NCBI GenBank assembly: GCA_017446645.1
Contig: JAFSQO010000349.1
Coordinates: 1-7,332 of the forward strand
Origin: Synergistaceae bacterium
GTDB lineage: Bacteria; Synergistota; Synergistia; Synergistales; Aminobacteriaceae
Length of the DNA: 7,332 bases
Direction of reading: 5' to 3'
In this document: piece by piece, positions 1 to 6,594 of the stretch
Numbering within the stretch: the stretch's first letter is position 1
How the letters are laid out: the number at the start of each line of letters is the position of its first letter
Notes under the pieces: model-generated
What the model was told of the DNA's origin: nothing
Seen by the model: the letters and a program-made list of their open reading frames with translations, nothing else
The model's database searches: none
Translations under genes and position numbers: made by a program

Positions 1-612
1 ATTACCCGAAACGGCTCTGGCTCTGCATTATTGCGAAAACCTGACGAAGCCTTCAACATGATTAAGGGCCTCAAGACTCTAAGTCCCTTGCCTGTCTGGG
101 TAAAAATCCGCAAACTCGATGATTATGACCTGACACTGCACTTTATCGAGAAAATAATCAAAGCCGGTGCTGATAACGTCTGCATTCACGGAAGAACCCC
201 AGCTCAACGTTATGAGGGAATTGCTGACAGGGATATAATCAGACTTGCTGCGAAAAATTTTGCCGGTTATATTTCTGCAAGCGGTGATGTCAGGACACTT
301 GACGACATTCACGAGTATTTAGACATGAATTGCGTGTGCGTAATGCTGGCGCGGGGTGCCTTTGCCAATGCCTGGCTGTTCGAGGAGTTCAGGGGGATTT
401 TCAAGGGTACAGCGAAGAAACTCGATGACCTGATAAACTTTGCATATCTCACAAAAGATTTTGCAGGCGAACACAAATCTGTAGTATTATTAAAGCGTTT
501 TGCAGGGAACATGATTAAGGCAACACATGGAGCTGCGGAATTAAGAAAGCTCGCAATGCTGAGTCAAAATCTTGAAGAGCTTATAGAAATCTTAAAGGGA
601 GCGATATTCTAA
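1..612 (+). CDS. dus: tRNA-dihydrouridine synthase, 3' part (5' end outside window)
   Basis: Flavin-dependent reduction of specific uridines to dihydrouridine in tRNA, a cytosolic FMN enzyme of the DusA/B/C superfamily. The reading frame is open from base 1, and the first visible residues ITRNGSGSALL match the family segment just after its GCP motif, so the gene starts upstream and the catalytic cysteine is not in view. About 203 residues are visible. In order they show PVWVKIR (about 91-111), with the conserved lysine of the TIM barrel; IHGRT (184-198), with the active-site histidine; YEGIADRDII; SGDV, where NGDI is usual; and MLARGAFANAW, where a GRG..GNPW form is usual. A helical C-terminal domain that would contact tRNA follows. 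The SGDV and ANAW variants lie in the FMN-phosphate-binding region. The next gene starts one base after the stop. The family is clear, but which Dus subtype it is, and which uridine it modifies, cannot be told. Confidence 0.93.
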   Translation: MTRNGSGSALLRKPDEAFNMIKGLKTLSPLPVWVKIRKLDDYDLTLHFIEKIIKAGADNVCIHGRTPAQRYEGIADRDIIRLAAKNFAGYISASGDVRTLDDIHEYLDMNCVCVMLARGAFANAWLFEEFRGIFKGTAKKLDDLINFAYLTKDFAGEHKSVVLLKRFAGNMIKATHGAAELRKLAMLSQNLEELIEILKGAIF

Positions 613-613
613 A

Positions 614-886
614 ATGTCCAACAAATTTTTCGAGTATGAGCCGCAGGGAGTCTGCGCAAAGAAAATAACTTTCGAGCTTGACGGGGACGGGAAACTTCAT
701 AACGTAAAGTTCACGGGAGGCTGTCCCGGTAATCTTGTCGCAATTCCCAAGTTAATTGAAGGATCAGATGCAGCGAAAATAGCAGGAATTCTAAAGGGAA
801 ATTTATGTCTCGGCAGGGGAGCAGCTATGCAAACTTCATGTGCTGACCAGCTTGCAAGGGCTATTGAAGGAGCGTTGGCATCATGA
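614..886 (+). CDS. TSCPD-domain protein, TIGR03905-like, 90 aa
   Basis: Small cytosolic protein of the TSCPD family (TIGR03905 type), whose function is not established. The same fold occurs at the C terminus of some B12-dependent ribonucleotide reductases, where it may bind metal or nucleic acid; that is family knowledge, not shown here. The sequence has the family layout: YEPQGVCAKKI near residues 8-18, the GGCPGN turn at about 35-40, a second cysteine region near residue 65, and the signature as TSCADQLA near 73-80, with Ala where Pro is usual. Four cysteines (14, 37, 65, 75) could make a metal or Fe-S site. The full length is close to the family norm. The start is supported by GGGAG at 597-601, and the stop overlaps the next start as ATGA, so it is probably co-translated with its neighbour. 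Confidence 0.88.
   Translation: MSNKFFEYEPQGVCAKKITFELDGDGKLHNVKFTGGCPGNLVAIPKLIEGSDAAKIAGILKGNLCLGRGAAMQTSCADQLARAIEGALAS
867..872 (+). promoter_or_regulatory. Shine-Dalgarno site for the 113-aa ORF
   Basis: AAGGAG lies inside the end of the TSCPD gene, ten bases before the ATG at 883. It is a strong ribosome-binding match and is the main reason to accept the unrecognised downstream ORF as a real gene with this start. Confidence 0.7.
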
Positions 887-1224
887 GCATTGACAGACTT
901 GACAGAATAAACACGCGTTACGGGAGCATTTGGGACGAACTTCCTTATGAATCATCAAGTGTCAGAAAAGTCCCTGAAACTCAAGACGAAGCACTCGAAC
1001 TGGTGAAAGCTGCGGAGTCCAGCATGACCCGTTCGACAATGCAGACGTGGGACGCTCATAACGATATGGTGCAGAAATCTGCGGAACTGCGAAAGATTCA
1101 GGCACGAAAGCAGGCCATCGAGAGCCAATATCAGGAGCATAGGGAAGAACAGCGCGAATTAATGGCAAAGATTGCTATTGAGAATGCCCAGAGACGCGAA
1201 AGATTTCTCGAAGCTAAAGAATAA
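883..1224 (+). CDS. Hypothetical coiled-coil protein, 113 aa
   Basis: I do not recognise this protein. It has no signal peptide, no membrane segment and no cysteine. Residues 1-35 look compact and mixed (RINTRYGSIWDELPYESS), with a Trp-Asp-Glu-Leu-Pro stretch. From about residue 35 it is predicted helical, and residues 62-113 are strongly charged (Glu, Arg, Lys, Gln) with spaced Leu, Ile and Ala, as in a coiled coil or long amphipathic helix. It could be an oligomerisation or scaffold protein, but no role can be assigned. Evidence that it is a gene: an ATGA overlap with the TSCPD stop, an AAGGAG site ten bases upstream, and codon use like its neighbours. Its last 11 bases overlap the end of convergent queA. 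Antisense reading frames here lack similar support. Confidence 0.8.
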   Translation: MSIDRLDRINTRYGSIWDELPYESSSVRKVPETQDEALELVKAAESSMTRSTMQTWDAHNDMVQKSAELRKIQARKQAIESQYQEHREEQRELMAKIAIENAQRRERFLEAKE

Positions 1225-2302
1225 ACATTGCATCCCCGAACGAAAAGAAACGCCAGCCCTCGCGAGCTGACTCAGTGTAAATCTCTAAGAGCTTGGCCAA
1301 GATACTTTCTTCGTTATGGGGAGCTTTAACTTTACACGAAGCAAATGCAGCTACCAGCATGATTAATGAGCTTTGAGGCAGGTGGAAATTCGTAATCAGT
1401 GCGTCGACTGTCTTGAACTTATAGCCGGGATAAATATAGAGCCTTGTGTCAAGTGTTCCGGACCTCACAAAGCCTGACTCATCACTGAATGACTCAAGGG
1501 TCCGTGCGGCAGTCGTCCCTGAAGCTATGATTCTATGGCCTTCTTTTCGTGAAGAGTTTATGATGTATGCAGTCTCGTCTGAGATTTCACAGCGTTCCGA
1601 ATGAATGTCATGCTCCCGAATGTCCTGAGTCATGACCGGCCTGAAAGTCCCAAGTCCTACATGAAGGGTTACGCAGGCAATCTTGACTCCCTTAGCCTTT
1701 ATTGCTTCGAGTAATTCCGGAGTGAAATGCAGGCTCGCAGTCGGTGCAGCAACTGAACCTGAATTTTTCGCGAACACCGTCTGATATGACTCCTTTATGT
1801 CAGCGTCATCGTTCTTAATCTTGATATAAGGAGGCAGGGGAACTTGACCGGCTTCATCAAGGAAACTCATGAATTCATCACGAGAGTCAAACCCCTCAAA
1901 TTTCACCGTTCTGATACCTTCGGGGAATTCATCAAGAACCCTGATAACTCTATCTCTAATGATTAATTTCGAGTCCCTGTGAATCTTCCTCGCAGGTTTA
2001 ACAAGGGCCTGCCACGTCATGAAATCAGCGTCTAAGTTTTTGAGCAGGAAGACCTCACAAAGCCCTCCTGTCTGTCTTGAACACCTGAGCCTCGCAGGAA
2101 TGACTTTAGTGTCGTTGAGAACCAGCACGTCGCCTTCACTGAAGAAATTTACGATGTCCCTGAAATGCAGATCCCTGTTCACTGAATCAGCGTCAACATT
2201 CCAGACAAGAAGCCTTGATGAATCTCTTGGACTTGCAGGAGACTGGGCTATGTTCTCAGGGGGCAGGTCATAGTCATACGAGCTTAACTCATAAATGTTC
2301 AT
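1214..2302 (-). CDS. queA: S-adenosylmethionine:tRNA ribosyltransferase-isomerase
   Basis: Transfers and isomerises the ribosyl part of SAM onto 7-aminomethyl-7-deazaguanine in tRNA, giving epoxyqueuosine at the wobble position of GUN-anticodon tRNAs; cytosolic. At 362 residues it is slightly longer than the usual 340-350. Signatures in order: YDLPPENIAQSP (11-22), GDVLVLNDTKVIPARL (57-72), PLPPYI (155-160), SVAAPTASLHFT (183-194), TLHVGLGTFRPV (212-223), ITNFHLPQSSLIMLVAAFA (303-321) and EGWRFFSFGDAM (348-359). Position 190 is Ser where the motif usually has Gly (PTAGLHF). The ATG overlaps the upstream SpoIID-type stop as ATGA, and no strong Shine-Dalgarno site precedes it, so translational coupling is likely. 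tgt, the usual partner, does not follow; queA ends the run and overlaps the convergent gene by 11 bases. The identification is very safe. Confidence 0.97.
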   Translation of the reverse strand: MNIYELSSYDYDLPPENIAQSPASPRDSSRLLVWNVDADSVNRDLHFRDIVNFFSEGDVLVLNDTKVIPARLRCSRQTGGLCEVFLLKNLDADFMTWQALVKPARKIHRDSKLIIRDRVIRVLDEFPEGIRTVKFEGFDSRDEFMSFLDEAGQVPLPPYIKIKNDDADIKESYQTVFAKNSGSVAAPTASLHFTPELLEAIKAKGVKIACVTLHVGLGTFRPVMTQDIREHDIHSERCEISDETAYIINSSRKEGHRIIASGTTAARTLESFSDESGFVRSGTLDTRLYIYPGYKFKTVDALITNFHLPQSSLIMLVAAFASCKVKAPHNEESILAKLLEIYTESAREGWRFFSFGDAMFIL

Positions 2303-3687
2303 AGCTTGATCTTTCTAACTATAGTACCCGGATAATAATGCGCCAGAATATCTTCAGCTTTGTAGCCTTGTTCAGCCATTGCCATTGCCCCGTACTGACA
2401 TAAGCCTACACCGTGACCCCAGCCTCTGCCGTAAAAGACGAAATCATTGCCGGATTTTTCGATTGAGTAGCCGTACTTGTTTCTGGGCTTTTGATTCTGA
2501 ACCGGTATATTCTTGTTGCCCCTTCGTCCTAAGCCTATATTATAATAATTTTTCTGTTTGGCCTGATTTGTAAGCATGTCAATTAACTCAGTAGTCGTAA
2601 AGAGACCTTCAGCTGTCATCTTTGCTATGCCCTGTTCCTCCTCGAAACTTAGGCCATTTCCTGAACTTTTGCCCTGTGGATTCTGAGGTGCAACTAAACC
2701 GCTTGGTGTTGAAGTATTCTGCACATTATACGAACCACCGGAGGGCGTGAACATTGTGCTCTTGAGGGTTTTGGGGTCAAGGGCAACTCTGAACTGGCTG
2801 GCCCTGATTGTCTTGCTGCCCTTTGCTCCTATAAATGTCATGCGGATTGCACGGCCTCCCTCGTCAACTTCGGATACTTGAATCTCCCGGATTGTCCCTA
2901 TGTCAGAACCCGTAACTTTCTTGATGACGCTCTGAATCCTGGAGTTCGAGAATTTTGCATTCCAGACTGAGACAGGCGATTTATAACTCACGACTTCAGG
3001 GACACCGATTAAATATGGGTGAGACTGTCCCCAAACGTCAGCGATGTCCGCAGTGTGACCGCCTGAATCCGAGTGAAAATATGTCATTGCCAGCTCGTTG
3101 CCGTATGTCAGAACCTCGCCCGCTGTGCTTGAGACTGCCTGATTGGTCTTCGCTGTCTCGACTCCTGCTCCCCTGTAAACCTGGTCTGCGTCAGTGTCTA
3201 CTACATCATAACCCTTCTCGGCTCTTTTCATGCTCTGCTTTAAGACATAAGTCCTTGCGCTGATTGCCTGTGCCCTCAATGCCTCCATGTGCCACGAAGC
3301 CCCGACTTCAGCAGGTAAGACCCCGCAAAGGTAATTCTCAACGTTAAGGACGTTCAACAAACCGCCTTTTGCTGTAACGAGAAATGCACCCCTGTAGGTT
3401 CTGCCGTTGAACTTTAAGAAGCCGTTGCCCGTTATCCTGATTGGGAGCATGAAAGAATGCCCTGAGATATTCGCGTAAGCCCCTGACACTGAGACAGTCG
3501 CAGAGTCTCCGAGATTGTTGACCCTGCCCTCGTTGTCGGTCATGACAAGGCTGCCTTCGGTTATCCCGATTGAGAATTTTGAAGCACCTGAAAGTTTTAC
3601 GTAGATGTCACGGGCCTCGATAATTTTTGCGCGTGAAATCAATATAAGGGTGAATAAAATTATTGTGAAACGTCTATAACTACCCAT
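2299..3687 (-). CDS. SpoIID/LytB-domain secreted peptidoglycan protein
   Basis: The SpoIID/LytB family includes SpoIID, a lytic transglycosylase acting on stem-peptide-stripped glycan strands, and LytB, a modifier of an amidase. The 462-residue product starts with a signal peptide: arginines at 5-6, a hydrophobic core at about 7-17, and possible cleavage after Ala20 or Ala25. The SpoIID domain is clear. VENYLCGVLPAEV (116-128) carries Glu127, matching the proposed catalytic Glu of SpoIID. EALRAQAISARTYVL (135-149), TYFHSDSGGHT (202-212) and FYGRGWGHGVGLCQYGAMA (418-436) follow, then AHYYPGT near the end. Between about 311 and 412 lies a long Ser/Asn/Gln/Gly/Pro-rich stretch splitting the core from its GHGVG motif. 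It probably acts outside the membrane. A sporulation role cannot be inferred, since such proteins occur in non-spore-formers. It begins six bases after ruvB and overlaps queA by ATGA. Confidence 0.93.
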   Translation of the reverse strand: MGSYRRFTIILFTLILISRAKIIEARDIYVKLSGASKFSIGITEGSLVMTDNEGRVNNLGDSATVSVSGAYANISGHSFMLPIRITGNGFLKFNGRTYRGAFLVTAKGGLLNVLNVENYLCGVLPAEVGASWHMEALRAQAISARTYVLKQSMKRAEKGYDVVDTDADQVYRGAGVETAKTNQAVSSTAGEVLTYGNELAMTYFHSDSGGHTADIADVWGQSHPYLIGVPEVVSYKSPVSVWNAKFSNSRIQSVIKKVTGSDIGTIREIQVSEVDEGGRAIRMTFIGAKGSKTIRASQFRVALDPKTLKSTMFTPSGGSYNVQNTSTPSGLVAPQNPQGKSSGNGLSFEEEQGIAKMTAEGLFTTTELIDMLTNQAKQKNYYNIGLGRRGNKNIPVQNQKPRNKYGYSIEKSGNDFVFYGRGWGHGVGLCQYGAMAMAEQGYKAEDILAHYYPGTIVRKIKL

Positions 3688-3693
3688 TGAATT

Positions 3694-4701
3694 TTAATCA
3701 TCTCCAGTCAAATATGCATATGCGTTCGGTGTAGCTTTTCGGCCTCTTGGGGTACGTTCGATTAAGCCCTTCTGAATCAGGTAAGGCTCGTAAATGTCCT
3801 CTATCGTCTGGGCATCTTCGTTCAAGGCTGCTGCAATCGTTCCCAGTCCTACGGGTCCGCCGTTGAACAGGTTTATTATAGTGCGCAGAATTTTCCTGTC
3901 TCCTTCATCAAGACCTTCTGAGTCAATATCGAGCATGTTCATAGCACGCACTGCAATGTCAGAGTCAACTTCGCTTTCGCCGTCTAAATCGTTCTGAGCG
4001 TTCTGAACTTGTGCAACGTCCCTCACTCTACGCAGCAATCTCAAGGCAACCCTGGGAGTACCCCGTGAACGTTTTGCAATCTCAAGACTTGCCGAGCGGG
4101 TTATCCTCACTCCCAAGACATCAGAGGCACGCAGAATTATCCCGGCTAACTCTTCAGGGGTATATAACGCAAGCTGCTCGACAATGCCAAATCTTGCACG
4201 TAAAGGCGAAGTCAAGAGACCCAGCCTTGTAGTAGCCCCGCATAGTGTGAATTTAGGCAGATTGAGTGCTATAGTCCTAGCCAATGGACCCTTGCCGACA
4301 ACTATGTGAAGCATAAAATCCTCCATTGCAGGGTATAAAATTTCTTCGATTTGGGCGGGCATTCTGTGAATCTCGTCAATAAATAATACATCGTTGCGTT
4401 CGATATTCGAGACTATTGCAGCGAGGTCTCCGGCACGTTCGAGAGCTGGCCCTGTGGTCGTGCGCAGTTGTCCTCCCATTTCCTGGGCAATTATTCCGGC
4501 AAGAGTCGTCTTTCCCAATCCTGGAGGCCCGTAAAATAATATATGGTCAAGGGGATCGCCTCGTCCTTTTGCTGCTGCTATGTAGATTCTCAGCTTCTCC
4601 TTGAGTTTTTCCTGACCTGTGAACTCATCGAGATATTTGGGTCTTATCGTAATATCTTCCGGGTTCTGGTTTCCGTCAAAAATCCTGTTGTTCGCTATCA
4701 T
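3694..4701 (-). CDS. ruvB: Holliday junction branch migration ATPase RuvB
   Basis: Hexameric AAA+ motor that, with RuvA, pumps DNA through a Holliday junction. All parts are present in 335 residues: Walker A GPPGLGKT (58-65), Walker B FIDEIHR (107-113), sensor 1 GATTR (155-159), arginine finger Arg170 within PLRARFGI, and sensor 2 RGTPRVALRLLRRVRD (213-228). The C-terminal winged helix follows, with GGPVGLGTIAAAL (281-293) and EPYLIQKGLIERTPRGR (305-321). PLRARFGI has Ala where Asp is common (PLRDRFGI). Between sensor 2 and the winged helix is an acidic segment (about 229-248) that is seven residues longer than my remembered E. coli sequence. The ATG lies two bases after the ruvA stop, with only a distant AGGGA upstream, so re-initiation from ruvA is likely. 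Confidence 0.99.
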   Translation of the reverse strand: MIANNRIFDGNQNPEDITIRPKYLDEFTGQEKLKEKLRIYIAAAKGRGDPLDHILFYGPPGLGKTTLAGIIAQEMGGQLRTTTGPALERAGDLAAIVSNIERNDVLFIDEIHRMPAQIEEILYPAMEDFMLHIVVGKGPLARTIALNLPKFTLCGATTRLGLLTSPLRARFGIVEQLALYTPEELAGIILRASDVLGVRITRSASLEIAKRSRGTPRVALRLLRRVRDVAQVQNAQNDLDGESEVDSDIAVRAMNMLDIDSEGLDEGDRKILRTIINLFNGGPVGLGTIAAALNEDAQTIEDIYEPYLIQKGLIERTPRGRKATPNAYAYLTGDD

Positions 4702-4703
4702 AG

Positions 4704-5318
4704 TTATTTATCGTGAAGTTCCCTGAGTGCAAGCCTCAGCAAATCTTCTTCGCCTAATGAGTTAAAGCCCTCTCCATGAGCTGCCCTGAGTAAATTAATC
4801 ACCTGGCCTGAATCACTTCTCGTAAAGCCCAGTGAGATTAATGCATCAATTACGCTCTCTGCATGACCTGAAGACTTTTGCTCTTGCTGTGATGATTCTG
4901 AATCGCCGCTAATGACTTTCAAGGCAGCAATATTCTTTAACTCGAAGCATAATCTCTCGGCGGTCTTCTTGCCAATTCCCGGAACTCTGGTAAAAGCGTT
5001 TACGTCAGCAGAAGATACAGCGTTGATTATCTCGTCAAGTGAAAGCTCTGACAAAATCGCAATTGCCGACCTTCCGCCTACGCCTTTGACTCCTGTTAAT
5101 CTGGTGAAGAATTCGCGTTCACTTTCGGAATTAAAGCCATAAATCACTGCACCTGACTCTGATATCTGCAAGCTCGTTATTATCGTAACATCTTCGCCCC
5201 TCCTGCACTGGGTCAAGACGCTCCGGGAGCATAATATCTCAAAGCCGAGACCATTAACGTCAAGGATTAAGACATTTTCGAGGACATCAATTACTTTTCC
5301 GTGCAAGAACCTAATCAT
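4704..5318 (-). CDS. ruvA: Holliday junction DNA-binding protein RuvA
   Basis: Tetrameric protein that holds the Holliday junction in an open square form and loads RuvB. The 204 residues fit the family. Domain I is an OB fold (1 to about 62, starting MIRFLHGKV and ending VIYGF). Domain II has two helix-hairpin-helix motifs, VKGVGGRSAIAIL (77-89) and VPGIGKKTAERL (112-123). A Ser/Gln/Glu-rich flexible linker covers about 135-153. Domain III (about 154-204), which contacts RuvB, contains DALISLGF. The acidic pin, Glu55-Asp56 in E. coli, aligns with Glu54-Ser55, so one acidic residue appears lost. The ATG overlaps the ruvC stop as ATGA and has GGAG at 5327-5330, eight bases upstream. Confidence 0.98.
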   Translation of the reverse strand: MIRFLHGKVIDVLENVLILDVNGLGFEILCSRSVLTQCRRGEDVTIITSLQISESGAVIYGFNSESEREFFTRLTGVKGVGGRSAIAILSELSLDEIINAVSSADVNAFTRVPGIGKKTAERLCFELKNIAALKVISGDSESSQQEQKSSGHAESVIDALISLGFTRSDSGQVINLLRAAHGEGFNSLGEEDLLRLALRELHDK

Positions 5319-5800
5319 CGCGAGAACTCCATTGCAAGACCCGTTACGGCAGCAGCCAATGCATCGGCAGTGTCGTCAGGTTTAGGGATTTCGTCAAGAT
5401 TCAGGAATCTCTGAACCATTCGCTGAACCTGAATCTTCTCAGCGTCACCTACTCCGCAAAGGGCCAATTTTATCTGGTTGGGCTTAGGCTCTGTAACAGG
5501 AATTTTATTTATCGCAGCAAGAAGCATAATCACTCCCCTGGCCTGATAGACGTATTCAGCTGTTGTAGTGTTGCGTCCGAAAAATAATCGCTCGACCGAG
5601 AATAAATCAGGCTTGCAAATATCTATCTGAACCTGAAGCTCGTTGTAGATAATCAGCAATCTCTGGTTAAAACTCATGTCGGGACTTGTCTCTATGCAGC
5701 CGTAATTCAAAGCCCGAAGCCTGAACCCGGACTGCGCCACAGCACCATAGCCAACGCGGGCAAGACCGGGGTCAATTCCGAGGCAAATTATTTCTGACAC
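5315..5800 (-). CDS. ruvC: Crossover junction endodeoxyribonuclease RuvC
   Basis: Dimeric Mg-dependent nuclease that cuts Holliday junctions symmetrically after RuvAB branch migration. At 161 residues it is close to the family size. The four acidic catalytic residues are all present: Asp10 in LGIDPGLARVGYG, Glu70 in SVERLFFGRNT, and Asp143 and Asp146 in KPDDTADALAAA, matching E. coli Asp7, Glu66, Asp138 and Asp141. The basic loop motif is also kept (Lys111, Gly116, Gly118, Lys122). The start codon is GTG (5798-5800), read from the + strand as CAC. TAAGGA, overlapping the yebC stop, supplies the ribosome-binding site. The gene sits 15 bases after yebC and overlaps ruvA by four bases, making a compact ruvC-ruvA-ruvB set. 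Confidence 0.98.
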   Translation of the reverse strand: MSEIICLGIDPGLARVGYGAVAQSGFRLRALNYGCIETSPDMSFNQRLLIIYNELQVQIDICKPDLFSVERLFFGRNTTTAEYVYQARGVIMLLAAINKIPVTEPKPNQIKLALCGVGDAEKIQVQRMVQRFLNLDEIPKPDDTADALAAAVTGLAMEFSR

Positions 5801-5812
5801 AAAAATTACTCG

Positions 5813-5818
5813 TCCTTA
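5813..5818 (-). promoter_or_regulatory. Shine-Dalgarno site of ruvC overlapping the yebC stop
   Basis: On the minus strand TAAGGA joins the yebC stop codon TAA to an AAGGA ribosome-binding match, twelve bases before the GTG start of ruvC. It supports that GTG as the true start and implies that ribosomes finishing yebC sit on the ruvC site. Confidence 0.65.
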
Positions 5819-6571
5819 ATCTTCCTCAATCTGGGAGGCAACTTCGTCAGGTATGTCGAAATTCGAGTAAACATTCTGAACGTCATCATGCTCTTCGAGG
5901 GCATCAACAAGCCTCAAGACTTTACGGGCTGCCTCCGGATCCGAGACTTCAACCGGAGTCTTTGCTATCATTGAGACTTCTGCGTTCTCGATTACGTACT
6001 TGTTGTCTTCGAGGGCTTTCTGTAATGTGTCCAAATCACTTGGTTCGCAGTAGAGTGTAAAGCCTTCATCACCGGCTTCCATGTCGCTCATGCCGGAGTC
6101 AAGTCCCAGGGTCATTAATTCGTCTTCGTCGAGGTCTTTGCCTTTGACCTCAATAACTCCTTTACGGTCAAACATCCATGCTACTGAGCCTTCTGAACCC
6201 ATTTGACCGCCGTTACGTGAAAGCAGTGCCCTGATTTCCGGAGTCGTCCTGTTGCGGTTATCAGTCATGACGTTCACGAGTACTGCAACACCTGCAGGTC
6301 CGATTACTTCATAAGTGAGTTCGTCATAAGATATGTCGCCGAGTTCGCCTGTGCCTCGTTTTATAGCGCGTGTAATGTTGTCGTTGGGGACGCTGACAGC
6401 CTTAGCCCGTTCAATGGCAGTCTTGAGCCTCATGTTCATAGCAGGGTCTCCGCCGCCGTCTTTCGCTGCTATGATTATTGCGCGCACTAACTTCTGGAAT
6501 AAGTTACCCCTCTTAGCGTCCTGTGCTGCTTTCCTGTGCTTAATGTTCGCCCATTTTGAATGTCCTGACAA
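5816..6571 (-). CDS. yebC: YebC/PmpR family translation/transcription factor
   Basis: YebC-family proteins were long called transcriptional regulators. Recent work links members to helping ribosomes through proline-rich stretches; which applies here is not visible. The 251 residues are full length and match the family throughout: the N terminus MSGHSKWANIKHRKAAQDAKR, KTAIERAKAVSVPNDNI (50-66), RAIKRGTGE (68-76), YEVIGPAGVA (88-97), the core TDNRNRTTPEIR (103-114) and GSVAWMFDRKG (128-138), then an acidic C terminus. The start is TTG (6569-6571), preceded nine bases upstream by AGGAG. No in-frame ATG fits the conserved N terminus, so the TTG is well supported. It sits 23 bases after nadE and 15 before ruvC; yebC-ruvC adjacency is common across bacteria. 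Confidence 0.98.
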   Translation of the reverse strand: MSGHSKWANIKHRKAAQDAKRGNLFQKLVRAIIIAAKDGGGDPAMNMRLKTAIERAKAVSVPNDNITRAIKRGTGELGDISYDELTYEVIGPAGVAVLVNVMTDNRNRTTPEIRALLSRNGGQMGSEGSVAWMFDRKGVIEVKGKDLDEDELMTLGLDSGMSDMEAGDEGFTLYCEPSDLDTLQKALEDNKYVIENAEVSMIAKTPVEVSDPEAARKVLRLVDALEEHDDVQNVYSNFDIPDEVASQIEED

Positions 6572-6580
6572 GTTAAATCA

Positions 6581-6585
6581 CTCCT
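6581..6585 (-). promoter_or_regulatory. Shine-Dalgarno site for yebC (TTG start)
   Basis: AGGAG on the minus strand lies nine bases before the TTG that begins the conserved MSGHSKW terminus. It lies in the 23-base nadE-yebC gap and decides the unusual start codon. Confidence 0.75.
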
Positions 6586-6594
6586 GTAAAAAAT

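Noticed and set aside
955..1168. Two antisense open frames opposite the 113-aa coiled-coil ORF
   Set aside because: Both are short, have no family motif, and the + strand frame has an ATGA coupling and a good ribosome-binding site. Kept as shadows.
1259..1266. Palindrome CTCGCGAG near the end of queA as a possible terminator
   Set aside because: The perfect match is only eight bases with no loop and no T run, and it lies in codons of queA. It cannot support an intrinsic terminator.
2955..3263. 102-codon open frame on the + strand inside the SpoIID-type gene
   Set aside because: It lies fully inside a gene with clear family motifs on the other strand, its product is rich in Arg, Pro, Cys and Leu with no recognisable motif, and no ribosome-binding site was seen.
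6572..6594. nadE-yebC gap as a promoter or terminator region
   Set aside because: It is only 23 bases, filled by the yebC ribosome-binding site, and shows no hairpin. The AT-rich part is too short for a promoter call.
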